Positions 36,272-45,164 of a stretch of DNA of 50,556 nt are shown piece after piece. The position numbers and the translations under genes are program-made. Each line of letters begins with the position of its first letter. Positions within the stretch are counted from its first letter, which is position 1. Source of the DNA: UBA1426 sp050953365 (GTDB lineage Bacteria > Bacillota > Clostridia > Peptostreptococcales > Anaerovoracaceae); NCBI GenBank assembly GCA_050953365.1, contig JBMNMN010000012.1, forward strand, positions 1 to 50,556, written 5' to 3'. The notes under the pieces were generated by a model. The model was not told where the DNA came from. It worked only from the letters and a program-made list of their open reading frames with translations, and did no database searches.

Positions 36272-37306
36272 TTATGGTTTAATGAATAATTGTACCCAAT
36301 AGATTCCTAACGGTCCTCCGTCGAAAAATCCGAAAGCCACATCGGTGAATTCTTTGCGGAGAAGGTTTTCTCTATGGCCTTTGGAGCTCATCCACCCTTT
36401 TATTACTTCTTCAGGTGTTCTGTAGTTGTAGGCAATATTTTCGCCGGCCCAACTATAGGAGATATTAAACGCACTGATCATCTCAAACGGCGTTCCATAT
36501 GTGGGAGAGTTGTGATCAAAATAATCGTTTTTGCACATATCCTCCGCTTTTGCTTGGGCCACCTTCTCCAAATTATAGTTATAGGAAAGGGGAGGGATTC
36601 CGGCCTTTTCCCTCTCTTTATTCGTAAGCCGGAATGCTTCAGCAATATATTCGCTCACATCAATATCAGAATCCTTATAGTCGGTAGAGCTTTTAATTCT
36701 TTTGCTTTCATTGGTCATTCGAGATATAACACAGACTGCCTCGGCTCTGGTTATAGATTGCGCCGGCCTAAAAGTCCCATCCGGGTATCCGGTCATAAGC
36801 CCTTCACATATTACAAGGGCAAGAGAATCGATGTGGCGACTGTGTTTAATATCGGAAAACAAAGAGATGGCAGAAATTTGCTCTGCCATGGAAAGTTCTC
36901 GGCCTGAAAGCGCATCTGCAAGAATTAATGCTGCATCATAGCGTGTTATCTCCCGCATCATTTCCGAATCGCCGGCGATAACACTGTCAAGAAGTCCCGC
37001 ATCAATGGCGGCGGACCGGTAGCTATTAAACCAATAACCTGTTTTGGACGGACCGGGGTCCTTTCCCGTTTTTGCCACCACTGCCATTTTTACAAACTCA
37101 GCGAGACTCACTTTGTTGTTGGGGCGGAAAGTTCCATCCGGGTATCCGCTGACAATTCCGTAATGAACGGCTTCCGTGATTGCATCGCATGCCCAATGGG
37201 ACGTAGAAACATCGGCGAAGCCATCGGCTGCCAGAGAAGTGACCATACTTCCTAAAACCATACTAAGCGCTAACACGAATATAAAAAACCTTGAACCTCT
37301 ATTCAA
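36272..37306 (-). CDS. secreted SLH-domain protein with C-terminal CAP (SCP/PR1) domain
   Basis: A 344-residue surface protein. A signal peptide (MNRGSRFFIFVLALSMVLGSMVTSLAA) precedes three S-layer homology repeats (GFADVSTSHWACDAITEAVHYGIVSGYPDGTFRPNNKVSLAEF; a degenerate second; LFSDIKHSRHIDSLALVICEGLMTGYPDGTFRPAQSITRAEA). From about residue 220 comes a CAP domain with LTNKEREKAGIPPLSYN, the active-site-like SWAGENIAYNYRTPEEVIKGWMSSKGHRENLL and an aromatic end. SLH repeats anchor it to the cell wall. The start codon is TTG with AGGAGG 9 bases upstream. It is monocistronic. Confidence 0.93.
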   Translation of the reverse strand: MNRGSRFFIFVLALSMVLGSMVTSLAADGFADVSTSHWACDAITEAVHYGIVSGYPDGTFRPNNKVSLAEFVKMAVVAKTGKDPGPSKTGYWFNSYRSAAIDAGLLDSVIAGDSEMMREITRYDAALILADALSGRELSMAEQISAISLFSDIKHSRHIDSLALVICEGLMTGYPDGTFRPAQSITRAEAVCVISRMTNESKRIKSSTDYKDSDIDVSEYIAEAFRLTNKEREKAGIPPLSYNYNLEKVAQAKAEDMCKNDYFDHNSPTYGTPFEMISAFNISYSWAGENIAYNYRTPEEVIKGWMSSKGHRENLLRKEFTDVAFGFFDGGPLGIYWVQLFIKP

Positions 37307-37517
37307 GTACTCGTCCTCCTACCTATCCTACTTCTCGGCTTTGAACATCGATCGTGAACGACGGTTATTTCTTTTGCCCTCGTCTACGCTCATCGCGTTA
37401 TTTAATTCTTTAAGGCTCGTTTCCATTTCTACGATAACATGCTTACAAAGTAGTGTCAGCGTTAGCAATAAAGTGTAACTATAATGTAATATTTTTATGA
37501 AGTTGACGGAACATTAA

Positions 37518-37545
37518 TAGAGACCCGCTCGCAGCGAGTCTCTTT
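37518..37545 (-). terminator. weak terminator after the 81-residue gene
   Basis: GAGA/TCTC and CTCG/CGAG arms (37520-37523 with 37539-37542; 37528-37531 with 37535-37538) form a stem with a small bulge, 50 bases after the minus-strand gene ends. The rest of 37307-37595 holds only the leader of the SLH gene. Confidence 0.5.
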
Positions 37546-37595
37546 AGTAATTTACATCACATAATCCGTTGCCGATCCGGTATTATTACATGAAT

Positions 37596-37841
37596 TTACA
37601 TCCGGTTCCGGGCTTCAATTTTGTCGCCGGGTTTGACCATGCCGCCGCTCTGCGTTCCTTGCATAGCGTTCTGGGCCTCAACCTTGTCACCGGGTTTGAC
37701 CATGCCGCCGGATTGCATCCCTCCTGACTGCATTCCTGTAAATTGCTGTTGCATTGCCTGACCTGCGCCGCCTTGATTCATGGCATTTTGCGCGTTAGTA
37801 ACTTCTTCCTGACTTAAAAGTCCCTGCTTGTTTTGTGTCAT
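37596..37841 (-). CDS. small repeat-containing protein of unknown function
   Basis: An 81-residue, Gln/Gly/Met-rich protein. An excellent AAAGGAG ribosome binding site precedes the ATG at 37841, so it is very likely a real gene. The C-terminal half repeats QSGGMVKPGDKVEAQNAM and QSGGMVKPGDKIEARNRM, with a shorter QSGGM before them. There is no cysteine, signal peptide or membrane segment. The composition recalls small acid-soluble or other spore proteins, but no SASP signature is present and no family is assigned. Confidence 0.75.
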   Translation of the reverse strand: MTQNKQGLLSQEEVTNAQNAMNQGGAGQAMQQQFTGMQSGGMQSGGMVKPGDKVEAQNAMQGTQSGGMVKPGDKIEARNRM

Positions 37842-38049
37842 AGTTCAACGCTCCTTTGTTTTTTATTAGTTTCTGCCGGAGCTGGTTATTTATTCATAAA
37901 ATCTTTGAATTTGAGAAGTATGTTCCATTCATCTAAACGGCTGTGAGAAATAAGGTAAACCATTGCTATTTCTATTGTGAAGAGAATATACAAGTGCTAC
38001 AATAATATTGATATTTAAATATCAATAAAAAGGGATATAATGGTGCCTG

Positions 38050-38111
38050 GAGGTGTTGTATTTAGCGTCAGATATTTATTACAAGAGTCTGGAACTAAAT
38101 ACAACACCTTC
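38050..38111. repeat. perfect 15-bp inverted repeat upstream of the ferredoxin gene
   Basis: AGGTGTTGTATTTAG (38051-38065) pairs exactly with CTAAATACAACACCT (38095-38109); a G.T and a G-C extend it outward. The loop is 29 bases. No T tract follows. It lies 54 bases before the ferredoxin start. A related palindrome occurs at 45056-45095. Confidence 0.7.
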
Positions 38112-38164
38112 AAACGTAATAACAAATGCTACTGTTCGGATTGGGACGAAAGGAGAAGATTAAA

Positions 38165-38356
38165 ATGAAGGCTGTAATTGACAGAGACGGTTGTATCGGG
38201 TGCGGTCTGTGTTCCGAAATATGCCCCGAAGTCTTCCGCATGGCAGATGACGGTCTGGCAGAGGTCCATGGCGAAGTAACGGACGAAAACTATGATTCCG
38301 CCAAAGAAGCGGAAGAAAATTGCCCCGTATCGGTAATAACAATCGAATCCGATTGA
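38165..38356 (+). CDS. ferredoxin with one 4Fe-4S cluster
   Basis: A 63-residue electron carrier. The cluster ligands are in CIGCGLCSEICPEVF and the distal cysteine in ENCPVSVITIE, the spacing of single-cluster ferredoxins. The ATG at 38165 follows GAAAGGAGAAG; upstream in-frame codons are not needed. It is acidic, as usual. It precedes the peptidase gene by 36 bases but is functionally unrelated to it. Confidence 0.95.
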   Translation: MKAVIDRDGCIGCGLCSEICPEVFRMADDGLAEVHGEVTDENYDSAKEAEENCPVSVITIESD

Positions 38357-38392
38357 TTTGCGAGGGGATGCATTGCCAAAGGAGGTTCCGGT

Positions 38393-39763
38393 ATGGATAG
38401 GCAAAGGTTAATGAAGTACCTGGAGGACAATCTTGAGAGCATGATTGCGGATCTTGGTGATTTCGTTCGGATCCCCAGCGTTTCCGACGATTCCGTCCAA
38501 GTAGGCAGGGCTCTTGAGTTTGCCCTGTCATTGGCAAGAAAGCTGGGATTCAAAGCCCACGCTGTACTCGATGGTCAGGTGGGAGTCATTGAAGAAGGGG
38601 AGGGCCCGGAGACGCTGGGGATCCTTTCCCACGTAGATGTGGTTCCCCCCGGGGATCTGACACTTTGGGAGACTCCGCCTTTTGAGCCGATCATTCGGAA
38701 CGGCGCCCTGTATGGCAGAGGAACTTTGGATGATAAAGGCGCTATCATTGCCAGTTTGTATGCCATGAAGGCGGTGAAGGAGCTGGGAATTCCTTTTAAG
38801 AAAAAGGTGCAGTTGATTCTGGGAACACAGGAAGAGGTGGAATGGACGGATATGCAGGCGTATGTGCGAAGCTTTCCTCTTCCCGATTATGGCTTTACCC
38901 CGGACGGAGAGTTTCCCTTATGCAACATTGAAAAAGGGGCTATGGATGTGGAAATGCTCATTCCCACGGAAAAACCTTCCGGGGAGGGGCTGTTTCTGAT
39001 AGCCATTGACGGAGGTACCGCTACCAACACCGTCCCGGGGCAATGCGTTGCAAAGCTGGTAAACCGGATGAAGCGATCCGACGGAACTTTCCGGGAAGAA
39101 GAAAAGGTTCTGACGGCTACGGGAACCGCAGCTCACTCTTGTCAGCCGGAAAAGGGAGATAATGCCATTATCCGGCTCTGCAGAATGCTCGGCGATATGG
39201 ATTTGTCCGTGAACAAGCAAGCTGAGCTTGTGAAGCTGCTTTTGGAACGCTTTGAAGACATCTACTGCAGTGGAATCGGCATGTACAGCGAAAACGAGTA
39301 CTACAACGGGGAATACATCCACCGCAATACCTTGTCGGTGACCACCATTGCTACCGAGCCGGATCAAATCAAGGTGAATGTCAATATTCGATTCTCATAC
39401 GGGGTAAAGGAAGAGGACTTTCTTTCCGCCATTGAAAAGGCCATCCTTCCTCTGGGAGGAAGATTAGGGCGTCATTCCGGCTTACCGGCTGTCTACATCA
39501 GTAAAGATAAACCCTTTATGAAAGTGCTGGCAAAGGCCTACGAAGAGGTCAGCGGCCTTCCCAACGAATTTACTCTGGCTTATGGGGGATCCTATGCCAA
39601 AGCCATGGAAAACATAGTATCCTGGGGTCCCATTTTCCCCGGCGAGGAAGATACATGCCATGAGGAGAACGAATACATATCCATCAATAGCTTAATGCTG
39701 AATGCCAAGATTTTTGCAGCGGCAATCGCGGACCTGGTACTGACGGAAGACAGTTTCAAATAA
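38393..39763 (+). CDS. pepV: M20-family dipeptidase, PepV type
   Basis: A 456-residue dinuclear zinc dipeptidase. Metal and catalytic residues are visible in LSHVDVVPPGDLTLWETPPFEP, YGRGTLDDKGAIIASLYAMKAV and LGTQEEVEWTDMQ, with the distal histidine in EEDTCHEENEYIS. The lid domain occupies the middle. The length is typical of PepV/Sapep. The start follows AAAGGAGGTTCCGGT. It is followed after 37 bases by a sodium/proton antiporter, so it probably forms a two-gene operon for peptide or amino-acid use with ion cycling. Confidence 0.93.
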   Translation: MDRQRLMKYLEDNLESMIADLGDFVRIPSVSDDSVQVGRALEFALSLARKLGFKAHAVLDGQVGVIEEGEGPETLGILSHVDVVPPGDLTLWETPPFEPIIRNGALYGRGTLDDKGAIIASLYAMKAVKELGIPFKKKVQLILGTQEEVEWTDMQAYVRSFPLPDYGFTPDGEFPLCNIEKGAMDVEMLIPTEKPSGEGLFLIAIDGGTATNTVPGQCVAKLVNRMKRSDGTFREEEKVLTATGTAAHSCQPEKGDNAIIRLCRMLGDMDLSVNKQAELVKLLLERFEDIYCSGIGMYSENEYYNGEYIHRNTLSVTTIATEPDQIKVNVNIRFSYGVKEEDFLSAIEKAILPLGGRLGRHSGLPAVYISKDKPFMKVLAKAYEEVSGLPNEFTLAYGGSYAKAMENIVSWGPIFPGEEDTCHEENEYISINSLMLNAKIFAAAIADLVLTEDSFK

Positions 39764-39800
39764 AACTATTATTTTATGCGCTTTGAAAGGTGGGATATTT

Positions 39801-41180
39801 ATGGAGGGTACATACGGAATAATAAGCCTTATTCCGATTGTAGTCATCGTCGTATTGGCCTTGGTGACAAAACAGACCTTCATCTCGATTTTTGTGGGTG
39901 TGGTGGTAGGTTTTGTGATTCTGGCCGGCGGAAATCCGATTGAAACATTCAACTTATTTCTCGACGGACTATACCAGGTAATGATGGATGAAACCACAGT
40001 TTGGGTATTGCTTCTGTGCGCGCTGTTCGGAAGCCTGATCGCTCTCATGCAGGATTCCGGAGGGGTCCTGGGATTTGCAGATCTTACGCAGAAAATCATC
40101 AAGGGCAGAAAAGCGTCTATGGTCGGTGCGTGGATCTTGGGAATCATTATCTTTGTAGACGATTATCTCAATTGCCTGGCAGTAGGCGCTGCCACGAGGC
40201 CCATCACGGATAAATACAGAGTATCCAGAGAGATGTTGGCTTACATCGTAAACTCTACGGGGGTAACCGTTTGTGCCATCCTTCCTTTTTCCACCTGGGG
40301 GGCGTTTATGTCCGGCCAGATGGAAGCGGCGGGAATGACGGGTGAGATGTCTGCGTTTGCCGCTTATACGGCTACGATGCCCTTTGTACTGTACGGCTGG
40401 ATCGCCGTTATCATCGTACCCCTCTTCGCTACGGGAATCTTCCCCATGTTTGGACCGATGAAGGAAGCCGAACGGCGGACCCTGGAAACCGGACAGGTGC
40501 TGTCCGACGTTTCCCAGGCTGCGCTTATTGAGATCCCCGAGGAAGAGAAGGCTTTTGAAGGAAAGAAGTGCAGGGCCATCAATTTCATCGCTCCGATTAT
40601 CGTAGTTGCTGTATTGACGGTGACAACGGAAGATATCGTAATCGCTCTCTTTGCCGCCATCGTGCTATGCTTTATCATGTACCTGCCTCAGAGATTGATG
40701 AGCTTCAACAAGTTCTTCGATAGCGTGATCAAGGGCATGGTGGATATGTTTCCTGTTTTGATCCTCATCATTATGGCGTATACGCTGATGGTGGTAAATG
40801 ACGGTCTGGGATTGACGGATTTCGTCATTGAAGGAGCTTTAAAGGCATTAAATCCTGCTTTGCTTCCGGTTACCATCTTTGTTGTAATATCGCTATTGTC
40901 CTTTGGATCGGGCAGCTTCTGGGGACTTGCAGCCATTTCTTTCCCGATTATCGCTCCTTTGGCCGAGGCTCTGGGCGCGAATCCCTTCCTTTGTGCCGGA
41001 GCGCTGATCTCTGCCGTTTGCGCCGGCGGACACATCTGTATTTACAGCGATACGGTCATCCTGACTTCCGCTTCGACGCAAGTAACACCGGTGGAATATT
41101 TCCGGACCTCGCTGCCGTTCATACTGGTGGCTTATGTGATTTCCATTCTTGGATTCCTGGTCCTCGGTTTTGCAATGTAA
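39801..41180 (+). CDS. NhaC-family Na+/H+ antiporter
   Basis: A 459-residue membrane protein with about 11-12 hydrophobic segments. The ATG at 39801 with AAAGGTGGG upstream is preferred over the TTG at 39783. The signature LGIIIFVDDYLNCLAVGAATRPITDKYRVSREMLAYIVNSTGVTVCAILPFSTWGAF is typical of the NhaC/YuiF antiporter group, as is FGSGSFWGLAAISFPIIAPLAEALG near the end. It exchanges sodium (or an amino-acid pair in some relatives) for protons. It pairs with pepV and ends in a strong terminator. Confidence 0.9.
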   Translation: MEGTYGIISLIPIVVIVVLALVTKQTFISIFVGVVVGFVILAGGNPIETFNLFLDGLYQVMMDETTVWVLLLCALFGSLIALMQDSGGVLGFADLTQKIIKGRKASMVGAWILGIIIFVDDYLNCLAVGAATRPITDKYRVSREMLAYIVNSTGVTVCAILPFSTWGAFMSGQMEAAGMTGEMSAFAAYTATMPFVLYGWIAVIIVPLFATGIFPMFGPMKEAERRTLETGQVLSDVSQAALIEIPEEEKAFEGKKCRAINFIAPIIVVAVLTVTTEDIVIALFAAIVLCFIMYLPQRLMSFNKFFDSVIKGMVDMFPVLILIIMAYTLMVVNDGLGLTDFVIEGALKALNPALLPVTIFVVISLLSFGSGSFWGLAAISFPIIAPLAEALGANPFLCAGALISAVCAGGHICIYSDTVILTSASTQVTPVEYFRTSLPFILVAYVISILGFLVLGFAM

Positions 41181-41205
41181 AACATTGGAATGCTCATTTC
41201 ATCAA

Positions 41206-41234
41206 AAACAGGCTGCCTGATCGGCAGCCTGTTT
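41206..41234. terminator. bidirectional terminator
   Basis: A 12-bp perfect stem AAACAGGCTGCC/GGCAGCCTGTTT with a 5-base loop and A/T-rich flanks on both sides serves the antiporter gene and the convergent lipoprotein gene ending at 41263. Confidence 0.92.
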
Positions 41235-41262
41235 CATATTTTATAGGTCTATGTCATATAAA

Positions 41263-42816
41263 TCATTTTGTGATTTGTGCGGAATGCTCTCCGTTTTCAA
41301 ATTTATATGCTATTTTATACCCCAATTTCTCAAAATCGCGGACTTTAATATAAGTTCTGCCATCCGTATTGAGGATTCCTGTCATATCAATCATATTATC
41401 TCCGCGAACCACATAGGCCTTCTTAGCGTTATGATCCCATGCCACATTCTCTCCAAAGGTTTCGGATATACTGCGAAGAGGTACATAAAGACGGCTTTCT
41501 TTGATCAAATATTTCTCATACCGCATCTCGTCTTTATCTGAGAAGGGGCTGTCTTTCTCTCTTTCATACCCTATCATAACGCTGCCGCGATCATAGTCCC
41601 ACCATGATATAGTTGCCGCTTTCGCAGCATTATATTTGTTCTCCAGTGCGTTTATACCTTTTTCAAGATCATCAAACGGTATTACAGATGTAGGCAGATC
41701 AATCTCCACAGGCTGAACTACCGTCTCGCCCTCACCGGTAAATGTCAACACCGTTTTGCGATTATCTGTAAGAGTCGTTTTCTCCGTTTGCTTAAAGGTG
41801 TTGCCTGATTGCTGAACTGTTGCCTCATATTTTAAGCCGTCAAGGAAGTCAAGGTATCCTGCCTGCTCTGCGCTAACAAACATTTGCCTTACCATGGCAA
41901 GAACTGAGGATACTGCAATTTGATTTTCCGGGCTGAAAAGTTTCTCAAGTTCAGCCTTTGCTGCAGCGGTTTCCGCTTCGGGCAAATTGGCAAACTCCAA
42001 TATTTTAACCGTATAATCTTTGTATGCTACCATAACCTTATCTACGTTGTCGATTATGTATTGAAGCATATCCGCGATCAAGGTTTTCAACTGGTCCCCG
42101 TTAAGGGAGACCTTGTAGCCTCCATTGATTTTGCTGAGGGCGCCCGTTGTAAATCCAGAAAATGCTGTTGTCAGGAATTCGAAGGCTGCATCATATATTT
42201 TCTGGTTCATTGGACCCATCATAGCCTGAATTTGCGCGTATTCTTCCTGACTCATTCCGTCGTAATACCCTAAAAAGATATAATCCTTGCCGTTAAAGGC
42301 TTGGAGGAGTCCGTCGCGGAATTCTGCGCCATAATAGAGGGAATCCCATTTGTCGGGGAAAAGATCCTTACAAAAGTCGTAAACGCCTATAGCAAATTCT
42401 TTCGAGAGATATATGCCCTTGCTTGCATCAAAGAACATATCTCCCATATTGTAGGTTTTATTGTTGAATTCCACATCAAAGTCTACTTTAAAGGCCATCT
42501 TGTCTTTCATATCCATTAGCATGTTGTAATGGATCTTTATTTTTTGAGTTCCCTTTAATCCAAGGGCCTCAAACTCGGCAGCCGCTTGGGTGTCTGAAGT
42601 ATTTAATCCGTAGCTCGCAAGCCTTGCAGTCGTCTTGTCCACCAGAGCTGCCAATGCATCAAAATCAATTTCTCCGGTAAATACTCCCGTTGTTTTAGAA
42701 GTTTCAGATGATATTTTTTTACTCATTTCAAGGTATGCCAACTCTGCTTCAGAACATCCGATAAAAGAAAGCGCTACCAAAACAAAACATAGCAGCAATG
42801 CAATTTTTCTCTTCAT
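41263..42816 (-). CDS. lipoprotein with C-terminal copper-amine-oxidase-N-like domain
   Basis: A 517-residue exported protein. The start at 42816 gives MKRKIALLLCFVLVALSFIGC, a lipoprotein signal with the lipobox cysteine at residue 21; the longer reading from 42843 would bury it. The middle (about residues 45-400) is a largely helical region resembling no family I know, with repeated short KTYNMGDMFFDASKGIYLSKEF-like strands. The last 80 residues are a copper amine oxidase N-terminal-like domain (LYVPLRSISETFGENVAWDHNAKKAYVVRG … TYIKVRDFEKLGYKI), shared with the transglycosylase at 1331. It is probably a cell-surface stalk or binding protein. Confidence 0.82.
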   Translation of the reverse strand: MKRKIALLLCFVLVALSFIGCSEAELAYLEMSKKISSETSKTTGVFTGEIDFDALAALVDKTTARLASYGLNTSDTQAAAEFEALGLKGTQKIKIHYNMLMDMKDKMAFKVDFDVEFNNKTYNMGDMFFDASKGIYLSKEFAIGVYDFCKDLFPDKWDSLYYGAEFRDGLLQAFNGKDYIFLGYYDGMSQEEYAQIQAMMGPMNQKIYDAAFEFLTTAFSGFTTGALSKINGGYKVSLNGDQLKTLIADMLQYIIDNVDKVMVAYKDYTVKILEFANLPEAETAAAKAELEKLFSPENQIAVSSVLAMVRQMFVSAEQAGYLDFLDGLKYEATVQQSGNTFKQTEKTTLTDNRKTVLTFTGEGETVVQPVEIDLPTSVIPFDDLEKGINALENKYNAAKAATISWWDYDRGSVMIGYEREKDSPFSDKDEMRYEKYLIKESRLYVPLRSISETFGENVAWDHNAKKAYVVRGDNMIDMTGILNTDGRTYIKVRDFEKLGYKIAYKFENGEHSAQITK

Positions 42817-42939
42817 CCTTCCTTCCCTCTCACTTTCCTGCAATATTGCATAAAATCATTTGTTTTTATTGTAACATAGATAAAATAAAATGTTATAGTA
42901 CTTACACACTAAAAATTGACGATTTTTGCAAAAAAGAAC

Positions 42940-44125
42940 TTTTCCTGAATTGCAATAACAAGTTGAACTATTCTCCGTACCTTGACCAATCTCTGTTGTT
43001 AAAGAGCATAGATTAAATCGAGTTCCTCTTCGAAGAGCTCCTCCGGGGTTTTGTAGCCTAGGATCTTTCTAGGGAGGCCATTCATCCATTCCTCTATTCG
43101 CTCGATGGCCTCTAAGCTGTAATCGGAAATCTTCTTCCCTTTCGGGATGAAGCGTCGTATCATGCCATTATGGTTTTCATTGGTGCCTCGTTCAAATGAG
43201 GAGAAGGGGTGGGTAAAGTATACTCCTACATTCTGTTCTTTCAGTCTGGACAGGGAGGCGAACTCAGATCCGTTGTCGGAAGTGATAGTCTTGAAAGCTT
43301 CATGGAACTGACTGCCAAATTCCTCCTTGATCGTATCAATTTCCTTCATTACTGCTTCTGCTGTTCTTGCTGAAATTTTACGAATCAGTGCGTTTCTGGT
43401 CTTCCGTTCGACGATAGTCAACAAGCTTTCGTCCTCCTTGGATTTTGAACCGATGACTGTATCGATCTCCCAGTGGCCGAATTCTTCTCGTTCCTCCACA
43501 TGGGAAGGACGGCTTTCAATACTGTCACCGAGGTTTCGCTTGTTTGCCCTGATACGAACCCCTTTAGGGCTGCGCCTCAGTTTTAGTGGCAGGTCAGTAT
43601 TCTTAACCTTTAGGAGCCCCAAGTCGATGTAGTTATAGATGGTCTTGGTGCAAAGCATCTTATCAAATTTACCAGTTGCTGCGGCCCTACCCACGGCAGA
43701 GTCCACGGACCAATCTTCCTCTAACATCATCTTCTCAATATAGCCTACGAACTCACTGCACTGTAGCAGCTCGTACCTGCGACCAGTGTTGCGGCGATTT
43801 GCCTCATATTTAGCCTGACCGGCATCAGCATAGTAGATTTTTACAAATTTGCCCTGCTTTATCTGTTCCACTGTGCCACGCCTAAGTTCGTTTGTAATGG
43901 TGTTTATGGGACGATTTAGCAGCTTTGCGATGGCATAAGCAGTTTTGCCTTCACCAGCCAATAACTCGATTTTTACCCGCTCTTTAAAAGATAGATGTTT
44001 ATTCTTTCGCGGATTAGGTGTAAACTGTGAGTGATCCATAGTGATTCGCCTTTCTGTGTATGTTTTGTGGTAAAACTATTTTACAACAGAAATCGTCACT
44101 ATGGATTCCTTATTAGTTCAACTTC
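42940..44125 (-). mobile_element. IS30-family insertion sequence, copy 1
   Basis: 1186 bp identical, as far as can be read, to 49371-50556. Imperfect terminal inverted repeats contain AAGTTGAACTA (left, about 42960) and its inverse TAGTTCAACTT (right, 44114-44124). About 20 bases left of the left repeat (TTTTCCTGAATTGCAATAAC) are also shared by both copies, so the left end may be at 42940 or both copies hit the same target motif. Confidence 0.9.
42999..44039 (-). CDS. IS30-family transposase
   Basis: A 346-residue DDE transposase. An N-terminal helix-turn-helix (KHLSFKERVKIELLAGEGKTAYAIAKLLNRPINTITNELRRG) is followed by the IS30 catalytic core: WEIDTVIG, ITSDNGSEFA and the final E in SFERGTNENHNGMIRRF. 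Complete and uninterrupted, so probably active. Identical to the copy at 49430. Confidence 0.96.
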   Translation of the reverse strand: MDHSQFTPNPRKNKHLSFKERVKIELLAGEGKTAYAIAKLLNRPINTITNELRRGTVEQIKQGKFVKIYYADAGQAKYEANRRNTGRRYELLQCSEFVGYIEKMMLEEDWSVDSAVGRAAATGKFDKMLCTKTIYNYIDLGLLKVKNTDLPLKLRRSPKGVRIRANKRNLGDSIESRPSHVEEREEFGHWEIDTVIGSKSKEDESLLTIVERKTRNALIRKISARTAEAVMKEIDTIKEEFGSQFHEAFKTITSDNGSEFASLSRLKEQNVGVYFTHPFSSFERGTNENHNGMIRRFIPKGKKISDYSLEAIERIEEWMNGLPRKILGYKTPEELFEEELDLIYAL

Positions 44126-44165
44126 GTTCCCGTCATAAAAATGGAAAGTAAGGGAGGCGGTCAGT

Positions 44166-44459
44166 ATGGATAATATCTTATCTTTTATCAGGCCGGAGCT
44201 GTTTATTCTGGTCATTTTTCTCTATTGCGTCGGGTTGTTCCTGAAATTATACAAAGGTTTTAAAAGAGATTGGATGATTCCATATATACTGCTGGGAGTC
44301 AGTTTTCTGATGACATTGGCCTATGTCAGCATTTTTATGGATGAAGGATTTTCTCCGCCTGTAATTGTGGCGGTTATTATTCAGTCCGTATTGATTGCTG
44401 CAGTAACAGTCTTCGGAAATGAACTGATTCAACAAGTTCTAAAAAGAAATAACTCATAG
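44166..44459 (+). CDS. phage holin-family small membrane protein
   Basis: A 97-residue protein with three hydrophobic segments (roughly residues 8-25, 38-55 and 63-84) and a short charged C-terminus (QQVLKRNNS). The opening MDNILSFIRPELFILVIFLYCVGLFLK and the general layout resemble the Phage_holin_5 type found singly in many Clostridia chromosomes outside prophages. The start follows AAGGGAGGCGGTCAGT. It lies directly after the IS30 end and 14 bases before the next gene, with which it likely forms an operon. No lysin or phage gene is near. Confidence 0.78.
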   Translation: MDNILSFIRPELFILVIFLYCVGLFLKLYKGFKRDWMIPYILLGVSFLMTLAYVSIFMDEGFSPPVIVAVIIQSVLIAAVTVFGNELIQQVLKRNNS

Positions 44460-44473
44460 AATGAGGTGAAAAA

Positions 44474-45019
44474 GTGGAATTCGGAATAATTACGGAAGGT
44501 CAGTTGAATTTAATAAAAGAAATCCGCAAGTTCTGGGAGCAGCAGGTCATGTGGATGCGGTTTTATATTCAAAGCGCCGTACGGGATGATCCGGATATGC
44601 CCGCAGTGCTCAACAGACTGTTATAAATTCCCGGGATTTCTACTATTTGTTGATCGTTTTTTTTGGAAGGTCGGCGGCGGAGCGCTTTGCCAGCTTCATC
44701 ACTGCACACATGTCTCGGATTGTAAGCCTTATCGACGCTCTTAAAAGCAACGATCAGAAACAGTAAACCGGTTGACGGTGGAGTTGAACGAAAACGCCAG
44801 CGACTGGGCTGCGTTCCTCGCCAGATGAATCCCTATTGGGAAGAAACGCAATGGAGACAGCTTCTCCAGAGTTTCGTGGGTCAGACCATCAATGAGGTTG
44901 TCGCCATAATGTCAGGTGATTATGAGGAGGGAATTCGGATCTTTGACAATATTGAGAATGTAGCCTATGAGATCGCTGACTATCTGGCGAAAGGAATTAT
45001 TTTCAGCTTTGTTCCATAG
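44474..45019 (+). pseudogene. uncharacterised Firmicute protein (about 180 residues), frameshifted
   Basis: Starts at a GTG (44474) after GAGGTGAAAAA. Joined across frames it reads VEFGIITEGQLNLIKEIRKFWEQQVMWMRFYIQSAVRDDPDMPAVLNRL, then NSRDFYYLLIVFFGRSAAERFASFITAHMSRIVSLIDALKSND, then NRLTVELNENASDWAAFLARMNPYWEETQWRQLL and GDYEEGIRIFDNIENVAYEIADYLAKGII. This is a helical family I recall from clostridial genomes, often mislabelled acetylglutamate kinase; its function is unknown. Single-base indels lie near 44622, 44765 and 44825. The peptide is otherwise well preserved, as with the broken genes at 3-7 kb. Confidence 0.72.
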
Positions 45020-45055
45020 GACGAGTATGCTATAAAATGAGCCATTGTATTCGGT

Positions 45056-45095
45056 GGCGTTGTATTTCGTGTTTGGTACCAAACACAACAACGTC
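45056..45095. repeat. 40-bp palindromic element upstream of the DUF3787 gene
   Basis: GTGTTTGGTACCAAACAC (45069-45086) is a perfect 18-base palindrome; an outer GGCGTTGT (45056-45063) pairs with ACAACGTC (45088-45095) with one G.T. It shares the GTTGTATTT word and overall layout with the inverted repeat at 38050-38111. Confidence 0.65.
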
Positions 45096-45164
45096 AAAAA
45101 CAGTATGGTTAAAAAGTCATGTTTCGGGTATGCTATAGTCACAAGTTCCTAGGAGGATGAGGAT

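Noticed and set aside
44166..44459. Prophage or phage remnant
   Set aside because: Only one holin-like gene; no lysin, capsid, terminase or integrase around it.
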